Source of the DNA: Chelativorans salis
Lineage (GTDB): Bacteria; Pseudomonadota; Alphaproteobacteria; Rhizobiales; Rhizobiaceae
Length of the DNA: 64,000 nt
Reading direction: 5' to 3'
NCBI RefSeq assembly: GCF_025336525.1
Contig: NZ_JAOCZP010000003.1
Location: 372,001 to 436,000, forward strand
This document shows positions 58,465 to 64,000 of the stretch, in pieces (within the stretch, counting starts at the first letter, position 1; each line of letters starts with the position of its first letter). The notes under the pieces were generated by a model. It had not been told where the DNA came from and searched no databases. It worked only from the letters and a program-made list of their open reading frames with translations. Both the position numbers and the translations under genes were made by a program.

Positions 58465-59789
58465 GCGCCGGCGCCGAACCTGTCAGCCACCGACGCAACC
58501 GGCATCGCCTCGCGCTCTCCGGTGGCGCGGTTCTTCACTTCCACCTCGCCGGCAGCCACGCCGCGCGGGCCGACGACGATCTGCCAGGGCAGGCCGATGA
58601 GGTCCGCGGTGGCGAACTTGGCGCCGGCGCGGCTCTCGGTGTCGTCGTAGAGCACCTCGCGGCCAGCCGCCGTCAGCCCGGCATAGAGTTCTTCGCAAAC
58701 GCGGTCGCACTCCGCATCGCCCACCTTCATGTTGATGAGCGCGATGTCGAAAGGTGCGATGCTTTCCGGCCAGATGATGCCGTTGTCGTCGTGGCTCGCC
58801 TCGATGATGGCGGCGGCCAGACGGCTCGGCCCGATGCCGTAGGAGCCCATAGAGACGAGATGCTCCTGCCCGTCCGGCCCCGTGACGGTGGCCTTCATGG
58901 GCTTGGAATATTTGGTGCCGAAGTGGAAGATGTGGCCCACCTCGATACCACGTGCCGAAAGCCGCTTGTCCTCCGGCACGTCTGCCCAGGCCGCCTCGTC
59001 GTGCATGTCGTCGGTCGCCGCATAGGGTGCAGTCCACTCCGAGACGATGCCGGCAATCTCGGTATCGTCCGCGAAGTTCACATCCGCCCCGGGCACGGAA
59101 AGGCCGAGGAAATCCCTGTGGCAGAATACCTCGCTCTCGCCCGTGGAGGCGAGGATGATGAACTCGTGGCTCAAATCGCCGCCGATGGGCCCGGTCTCCG
59201 CGCGCATGGGGATGGCCTGTAGCCCGAGGCGCGTGAAGGTTCTCAAGTAGGCGACGAACATCCGGTTATACGCGGCCTTGGCGCCTTCGAAATCCAGATC
59301 GAAGGTGTAGGCGTCCTTCATCAGGAATTCGCGCGAGCGCATGACGCCGAAGCGCGGGCGCACCTCGTCGCGGAACTTCCACTGGATGTGATAGAGGTTC
59401 AGCGGCATGTCCTTGTAGGATTTCACATAGGCGCGGAAGATGTCGGTCACCATCTCCTCGTTGGTGGGGCCGTAGAGCATCTTGCGCTCGTGCCGGTCGG
59501 TGATGCGCAGCATCTCCTTGCCGTAGTCATCGTAGCGGCCGCTCTCCATCCACAGATCCGCCGACTGGATTGTGGGCATCAGAATCTCGTGAGCGCCGGA
59601 GCGATCCTGTTCCTCGCGAACGATCCGGCACACATTGTCGAGGACACGCTTGCCCAAGGGCAGCCAGGAGAAGCTGCCGGCCGCCTGCTGGCGGATCATG
59701 CCGGCGCGCAGCATCAGCCGGTGCGAGACGATCTCCGCCTCGCGGGGGTTCTCCTTCAGGATGGGCAGGAAGTAGCGCGACAGTCGCAT
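58461..59789 (-). CDS. proS: Prolyl-tRNA synthetase (short alphaproteobacterial form)
   Basis: Charges tRNA-Pro. 442 residues from ATG 59789 ([15 protein letters not shown], the family start); an ATG at 59807 adds six residues. Class II motifs are present: motif 2 around [22 protein letters not shown] and motif 3 in [20 protein letters not shown]. The inserted editing domain of longer forms is absent, and the C-terminal anticodon-binding domain ([17 protein letters not shown] onward) closes the protein. Co-transcribed with the lol genes. Confidence 0.94.
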   Translation of the reverse strand: MRLSRYFLPILKENPREAEIVSHRLMLRAGMIRQQAAGSFSWLPLGKRVLDNVCRIVREEQDRSGAHEILMPTIQSADLWMESGRYDDYGKEMLRITDRHERKMLYGPTNEEMVTDIFRAYVKSYKDMPLNLYHIQWKFRDEVRPRFGVMRSREFLMKDAYTFDLDFEGAKAAYNRMFVAYLRTFTRLGLQAIPMRAETGPIGGDLSHEFIILASTGESEVFCHRDFLGLSVPGADVNFADDTEIAGIVSEWTAPYAATDDMHDEAAWADVPEDKRLSARGIEVGHIFHFGTKYSKPMKATVTGPDGQEHLVSMGSYGIGPSRLAAAIIEASHDDNGIIWPESIAPFDIALINMKVGDAECDRVCEELYAGLTAAGREVLYDDTESRAGAKFATADLIGLPWQIVVGPRGVAAGEVEVKNRATGEREAMPVASVADRFGAGA

Positions 59790-59971
59790 GAACCGGTCCG
59801 TGAGCATGAGGGGGCGGAATCATCCCCGCCAGAGATATCGTCAGGCTTCTTAGCTATTTCATGACGGGTTGAAAACCCGGCGCTTTGCCCGTGTCTCCCG
59901 TCCTCTGCGATGCGTGCCGGCGGACGAGAGAAGCAAAGTGGTAACAGGGCTATGGTGACGCAAAATTTTTC

Positions 59972-60000
59972 GTGACATTGCGTCGGAATTTGGTCTAATG
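59972..60000 (+). promoter_or_regulatory. Promoter-like elements ahead of a candidate small RNA
   Basis: GTGACA (59972-59977) and CTAATG (59995-60000) are 17 bp apart, resembling the CTTGAC-N17-CTATAT pattern of rhizobial housekeeping promoters. The predicted start is near 60006. Confidence 0.5.
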
Positions 60001-60005
60001 TACCC

Positions 60006-60165
60006 ATCACAAAATAAGAGGGCGGAAGCTTAATCCGCTTCTCATCACGCGGTCAAAGTCTTGGGAGGATACGGTCCTGGCGCGGGCAATCGCAGCCGCC
60101 GTTTAACGAAACGGAAACGGATCGGACGCGTTTAGTTGCAAGGCCTGGTGCCTTGCATTTTTTTT
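60006..60165 (+). ncRNA. Candidate trans-acting small RNA
   Basis: Between proS and the DUF1467 gene, a promoter-like pair (59972-60000) is followed by about 130 nt with a hairpin (GCGGA-AGCTTAA-TCCGC, near 60023-60039), an unpaired A/C-rich stretch, and a perfect intrinsic terminator (60137-60165) ending in eight T. No coding frame fits. Rhizobiales carry conserved alpha-r small RNAs; I recall one (alpha-r9) lying beside proS in Sinorhizobium but cannot confirm it here. The identity of the family is therefore tentative, while a transcript is well supported. Confidence 0.65.
60137..60165 (+). terminator. Intrinsic terminator of the candidate small RNA
   Basis: TGCAAGGC (60137-60144) pairs with GCCTTGCA (60150-60157) around CTGGT, followed directly by eight T residues (60158-60165). 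This is a textbook rho-independent terminator on the plus strand. Confidence 0.88.
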
Positions 60166-60187
60166 GGGCCATAGGTGCCCGCCCTCC

Positions 60188-60454
60188 TCAGAAATCCGGC
60201 ACGATGCGCGGGATATCGTCGAAGGAATAGCCCAGCACGCGTGTGACGACGTAGAAGACCGCGACGACGATGGCCGTCAAAAGCGTCGCGCGGACGATTG
60301 CCCGCAGCATGTGGGGACCGCGCGGAGCACTCGAGGTGGTGCCGAGAACGACGTCCTTCTCGTCATCCTGGGTGCGCAGACCGACCGGCAGCGAGACGAA
60401 CAGCATCACCCACCAGACGATGAAGAAAACGGCGGCGAGCGATATCCAGTTCAT
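60188..60454 (-). CDS. DUF1467 family membrane protein
   Basis: An 88-residue protein with two membrane helices: NWISLAAVFFIVWWVMLFV at the start and LLTAIVVAVFYVVTRVLGYS near the end, joined by a loop with LRTQDDEKDVVLGTTSSAP, the DUF1467 signature. ATG at 60454 begins at the first helix. It is small, conserved in alphaproteobacteria and of unknown function. It lies about 120 bp after mce in the same direction. Confidence 0.88.
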   Translation of the reverse strand: MNWISLAAVFFIVWWVMLFVSLPVGLRTQDDEKDVVLGTTSSAPRGPHMLRAIVRATLLTAIVVAVFYVVTRVLGYSFDDIPRIVPDF

Positions 60455-60574
60455 TCGGGTGTCTCCGTTGCAGGCACGGCGCGGATGCCCGGTGCGCATC
60501 CAACCCGTCCTGCCAGCAAACTGAAAATAGCCGTTCGGGCCGCGGTTTTAAAACACCGGCGGCGCGGCGTGCCG

Positions 60575-60979
60575 TCACACCTCTTCGATCTCGACCAGCG
60601 TGCCGAAAAAATCCTTCGGGTGGAGGAACAGCACCGGCTTGCCGTGGGCGCCGGCCTTCGGCTCGCCGTCGCCAAGAACCCGCGCGCCTTCCGCCAATAG
60701 CCTGTCGCGGGCGGCGAGGATGTCGTCCACCTCGTAGCAGAGGTGGTGCATGCCGCCGGAAGGATTCTTTTCCAAGAAACCGGCGATGGGGGAACCTTCA
60801 CCGAGCGGCTCCAAAAGCTCCACCTTGGTGTTGCCGAGGTCGATGAAGACCACCGTCACGCCGTGCTCGGGCAAGGGTTGCGGCGCGGAGACTTGCGCTC
60901 CCAGCGTTCCTTCATAGACCGCCGCGGCGGCAGCAAGATCGGGCACTGCAATCGCCACGTGGTTGAGCCTGCCGAGCAC
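60575..60979 (-). CDS. mce: Methylmalonyl-CoA epimerase
   Basis: Interconverts (R)- and (S)-methylmalonyl-CoA in propionyl-CoA catabolism. 134 residues of the VOC fold with metal His in LNHVAIAVPDL, Glu in KVELLEP, His in MHHLCYEV and Glu near the end (GTLVEIEEV). Start is GTG at 60979, with GGAGGGG about 6 bases ahead. It lies 12 bp after rnj, in one transcript with rnj and birA. Confidence 0.92.
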   Translation of the reverse strand: MLGRLNHVAIAVPDLAAAAAVYEGTLGAQVSAPQPLPEHGVTVVFIDLGNTKVELLEPLGEGSPIAGFLEKNPSGGMHHLCYEVDDILAARDRLLAEGARVLGDGEPKAGAHGKPVLFLHPKDFFGTLVEIEEV

Positions 60980-60991
60980 TCGTCCCCTCCT

Positions 60992-62659
60992 CTACTGGGT
61001 CACGAAGACCGTCACAATCGGCTTCTTGCCCCAGGCGTCGTTGGCGGCAGCGCGGACGGCACGGCGCACCGATTCGGCCACCAGATCGAGGTCCTTTCGG
61101 CGCGGGCGCGGGATGCTGGAGACGGCGCCGACGGCGGCCTCCAGCATGATCTCCTCCAGCGGCTCGCCGCGCCCATCCACATCAGGCACGCCGAGAGCGA
61201 CCAGATCCGGATCGCCTGCGAGATCGTAGCGGTCGTCGAGGACGACGTTGACGGCAACATGGCCGGCGAAGGAGAGCTTGCGTCTTTCGCGCACGCCCAC
61301 CTCTTCGTCAGTGCCGATCACCCTGCCCTCCTTGAAGATGCGGCCGAAGGGCACCTGGTCGATGATCTCGGCGGCACCCGGCGCCAGCCGCAGCATGTCA
61401 CCGTTCCGCACCTGCGCCACCTCGGGAATGCCCGATATGGCACCCAGCGCGCCGTGGGCGACGAGGTGCGCCGCCTCGCCGTGGACCGGCACGAGGATTT
61501 GCGGCTTCACCCAATCATACATCTGCTTGAGCTCGCTGCGGCGCGGATGGCCGGAGACGTGGATGAGCGCGTCCTTATCCTCGATCACCTTCACTCCTTG
61601 CTCGATGAACAGGTTCTTTAGGGTCAGGATCGCCTTCTCATTGCCGGGAATGGTGCGCGAGGAGAAGACTACCGTGTCGCCCGGCGACAGCGCCACGTTG
61701 CGCATCTCGTCGCGCGCCAGCTTGGCCAGTGCGGCGCGCGGCTCGCCCTGGCTTCCCGTGCACAGGATGACGGCGTTCTCGCGCGGAATGTAGCCGAAAT
61801 CCTCCTCCGAGAGGAACGGCGGCAGGCCTTCGAGATAGCCGAGCTCGTCCGCCACCTCGATGACACGCTGCAGCGAGCGGCCGAGTACGAGCACCTGCCG
61901 CCCGGTGTCGCGCGCGGCCTCGGCGACCGAACGGATGCGCCCGACATTGGATGAGAAAGTGGTGACGGCGACACGGCCGCTCGCCCTCTCGATCACTTCC
62001 TTGATCCCCTCGCCCACCGCCTCCTCGGACGGGGACTCGCCCTCGCGCATGGCATTGGTGGAATCGCAGATGAGCGCAAGGACGCCGGCCTCGCCGAGCG
62101 CACGGAAGCGGGCTTCGTCCGTCTTGGGGCCTAGCGCGGGCGCGGGGTCGAGTTTCCAGTCGCCGGTGTGGATGATGGTGCCCGCGGGACTGGTGATGGC
62201 GAGCGACACAGGCTCGGGGATGGAATGGGTGACCTCGACCGCCTCTATTGAGAAGGGGCCGATTGTGAACGTCTCGCCGGCCTTGAAGATGGTCACAGGG
62301 ATGTCCGGCGCATTCTGCTCGCCGGCGCGCTTGGCCTCCAGTAGACCGGCGGTGAACGGCGTCATCCATACATCGACCTTAAGGCGCGGCCAGAGATCGA
62401 GAAGCGCGCCGTAGTGGTCCTCGTGGGCATGAGTGATGACGATGCCGGCGAGGTTTTCCACCTCACTTTCGATGAAGCGGGTGTCGGGCAACACGAGGTC
62501 GACGCCAGGCAGATCCGGCCCCGGAAAGGTGACGCCGCAGTCGACGATGATCCACGTACGCTTGTCGCGCGGGCCGTAGCCGTAAAGCGCGAAGTTCATG
62601 CCGATCTCGCCAACCCCGCCAAGCGGGCAAAACACCAGTTCTGCTTTTTCCGATGCCAC
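60992..62659 (-). CDS. rnj: Ribonuclease J
   Basis: A beta-CASP metallo-beta-lactamase nuclease with endo- and 5'-exonuclease activity in RNA turnover. 555 residues, usual length. Metal site THAHEDHYGAL (about 74-84) and HTGDWKLDP; beta-CASP motifs CTGSQGEPRAALAKL and HVSGHPRRSE are present, and a C-terminal domain follows. The start is GTG at 62659. It lies between birA and mce in the conserved nuoN-birA-rnj-mce order. Confidence 0.94.
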   Translation of the reverse strand: MASEKAELVFCPLGGVGEIGMNFALYGYGPRDKRTWIIVDCGVTFPGPDLPGVDLVLPDTRFIESEVENLAGIVITHAHEDHYGALLDLWPRLKVDVWMTPFTAGLLEAKRAGEQNAPDIPVTIFKAGETFTIGPFSIEAVEVTHSIPEPVSLAITSPAGTIIHTGDWKLDPAPALGPKTDEARFRALGEAGVLALICDSTNAMREGESPSEEAVGEGIKEVIERASGRVAVTTFSSNVGRIRSVAEAARDTGRQVLVLGRSLQRVIEVADELGYLEGLPPFLSEEDFGYIPRENAVILCTGSQGEPRAALAKLARDEMRNVALSPGDTVVFSSRTIPGNEKAILTLKNLFIEQGVKVIEDKDALIHVSGHPRRSELKQMYDWVKPQILVPVHGEAAHLVAHGALGAISGIPEVAQVRNGDMLRLAPGAAEIIDQVPFGRIFKEGRVIGTDEEVGVRERRKLSFAGHVAVNVVLDDRYDLAGDPDLVALGVPDVDGRGEPLEEIMLEAAVGAVSSIPRPRRKDLDLVAESVRRAVRAAANDAWGKKPIVTVFVTQ

Positions 62660-62680
62660 GTCTGCTTCCTTATTCTTTCG

Positions 62681-63499
62681 CTACGCGTGCGCCGACGCTA
62701 CTGCGCCGAAATGGACGTCGCCGGCAGCGATCCGCAGGCGCGAACCGTCGTCCTCGCGGATAACGAACCGGCACGCTTCGTCGATCGTTTCAAAGATACC
62801 TCGCACGACCCGCCCATCGACACGCACGGAAACCGCGCTGCCGAGGCCCGCGGCACGCTTCAGCCACCGCTCGCGGATAACCGCCAGGCCGCGCCCGCCG
62901 TTCCATAGGCGCATATTGTCGACCCAGGCGTCGGAAAGCGCCAGGAACAATTCTCCCGCATCCGCCTTGGCGCCGAGCCTTGAGAGCGATGTCGCGGGAT
63001 AGGGAACGTCCTCGGGGTGCGAGACCACATTGACGCCGATGCCGATGGCAAGCGCCAGGCGATCGCCTTCCAACATCGAGGATTCCAGGAGGATGCCCGA
63101 CAGCTTTGCCCCATCGGCCAGGACGTCGTTCGGCCATTTCAGCTCGAAGCGGCTGCGTCCGGCATCGGCGCCGTCGACGCCGAGCGCCACCTTCGCGGTG
63201 GGCACGACGGCGGAAAGTGCATCCCCCAGTGCCAGTCCGGCGACGAAACCGAGAGTGGCGGCGGTCGCCGCGTCGGGCGTTTCCTTGATCAGCAGAGTGG
63301 CTGCGAGATTTCCCGGTGGCGTCGCCCACGGGCGCCCTCGCCTGCCGCGGCCGCCGGTCTGCTGTGCTGCGACGACCCAGAGCTTGTCCGGCTCGCCCTC
63401 GCGCGCCCGCTCGAGGGCCAGAGCGTTGGTGGAGCCGACGCTTTCATGCGCTTCCAGCCGGTAGCCGGCGGCAAGAGCCGAAGGCGCGACCGCGAACAT
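62681..63499 (-). CDS. birA: Biotin-[acetyl-CoA-carboxylase] ligase
   Basis: Attaches biotin to the carboxylase carrier protein. 272 residues, catalytic part only: GRGRRGRPWATPPGNLAATLL (biotinyl-AMP loop, split), LKWPNDVLADGAKLSGILLE and a C-terminal SH3-like domain. There is no N-terminal helix-turn-helix, so it is a monofunctional ligase and not a repressor. It starts 3 bp after the nuoN stop, typical of rhizobial nuo operons. Confidence 0.93.
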   Translation of the reverse strand: MFAVAPSALAAGYRLEAHESVGSTNALALERAREGEPDKLWVVAAQQTGGRGRRGRPWATPPGNLAATLLIKETPDAATAATLGFVAGLALGDALSAVVPTAKVALGVDGADAGRSRFELKWPNDVLADGAKLSGILLESSMLEGDRLALAIGIGVNVVSHPEDVPYPATSLSRLGAKADAGELFLALSDAWVDNMRLWNGGRGLAVIRERWLKRAAGLGSAVSVRVDGRVVRGIFETIDEACRFVIREDDGSRLRIAAGDVHFGAVASAHA

Positions 63500-63502
63500 C
63501 GA

Positions 63503-64000
63503 TCAGAAAAAGGTCATCGCCGCGGCTTCCGCCAGACGCCCGACGGGGCCGCCGAAAAACACGTAGAACAGCACGAAGGCGCCGGAGAGCCCGAGCACGA
63601 AGCGCAGTTCGCCCGCCATCGGCTGGAAGGCGCCGACTGACTCGTCGAACCACATCACTTTGATGATGCGCAGGTAATAGTACGCACCCACCACCGAGGC
63701 CAGCACGCCGATGACCGCAAGCCAGTAAAGTTGGGCGTTGATGGCGGCCAGGAACACGTACCACTTGGCCCAGAAGCCGGCGAGCGGCGGGATGCCGGCC
63801 AGCGAGAACATGAGGATGGTCATGATGGTGGCCATCATCGGGTTGGTGGCCGAAAGTCCCGCCAGATCGTCGATCTGCTCGACATTCGTCTCGTTGCGGC
63901 GCATGGCCAGGATGAAGGCGAAGGTGCCGAGCGTCATCGCCAGATAGATCAGCATGTAGATGACGACGCCGCGCACGCCTTCCGGCGAATTCGCCGAGAG
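63503..64000 (-). CDS. nuoN: NADH-quinone oxidoreductase subunit N, C-terminal part
   Basis: The last 166 or so residues of NuoN, a membrane antiporter-like subunit of complex I; the gene continues beyond the right edge of the window. Visible features are [43 protein letters not shown] (the conserved helix with its proline-glycine break and Lys) and [14 protein letters not shown]. The frame is open through 64000. It ends 3 bp before birA. Confidence 0.93.
   Translation of the reverse strand, partial: LSANSPEGVRGVVIYMLIYLAMTLGTFAFILAMRRNETNVEQIDDLAGLSATNPMMATIMTILMFSLAGIPPLAGFWAKWYVFLAAINAQLYWLAVIGVLASVVGAYYYLRIIKVMWFDESVGAFQPMAGELRFVLGLSGAFVLFYVFFGGPVGRLAEAAAMTFF

Overview
The window looks like a chromosomal segment of a Hyphomicrobiales (Rhizobiales) alphaproteobacterium, probably Phyllobacteriaceae-like. 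The evidence is a RirA-type iron regulator, a NasS/NasT-controlled nitrate assimilation cluster, an Ehu/Eut/Doe ectoine-utilisation cluster, and the order nuoN-birA-rnj-mce-DUF1467-proS-lolC/E-lolD. Coding is dense and GC-rich. Genus assignment is inference.

Positions 1-8998 are the right end of a prophage or phage-like integrative element. All its genes lie on the minus strand, mostly joined by 1-17 nt overlaps: tyrosine integrase, small proteins, an AlpA-like excisionase, a D5/P4-type primase-helicase split by a frameshift, a candidate small terminase, a large terminase, and a run of small uncharacterised proteins running off the left edge. The element ends in the 3' half of a tRNA-Glu gene (8952-8998), so it integrated into that tRNA. 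A gene-free stretch of about 860 bp follows.

Positions 9862-13317 hold sfsA, a YegS-type lipid kinase, map and radC. A decayed second sfsA 3' end lies just before map. Positions 13391-23610 are nitrate assimilation, transcribed leftwards: nasT, nasS, a nitrate MFS transporter with an attenuator-like leader, nirB, nirD, a FocA/NirC channel and nasA. NasA carries an in-frame palindromic repeat element; a second copy lies between nasT and a YHS-domain copper ATPase (23819-26290).

Positions 26358-39611 are an ectoine/hydroxyectoine uptake and degradation island. A leftward arm (ectoine hydrolase, an M20 ArgE-like deacetylase, a GntR/FCD regulator) and a rightward arm (ehuB-C-D-A, eutB, eutC, AsnC/Lrp, semialdehyde dehydrogenase, a second M24 protein, class III aminotransferase) diverge from a control region with a perfect palindrome over the promoter. 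The usual eutA and eutE genes are not seen, and the ArgE-like protein sits where the eutE deacetylase is expected.

Positions 39800-52802 are mixed metabolism: a GNAT acetyltransferase, rirA, DUF1697, ilvA, adenine deaminase, arylamine N-acetyltransferase, an aldo/keto reductase, a DUF1624 membrane protein, an ICMT-like methyltransferase, a MerR regulator diverging from an MFS transporter, a truncated FAD hydroxylase and mgtE. Positions 52844-64000 hold tRNA-Leu(GAG), lipB, ggt, a 28-residue membrane protein with a near-consensus promoter, a VOC protein, lolD-lolC/E-proS, a candidate small RNA (60006-60165), DUF1467, mce, rnj, birA and the end of nuoN. No CRISPR array, rRNA or complete insertion sequence was seen.
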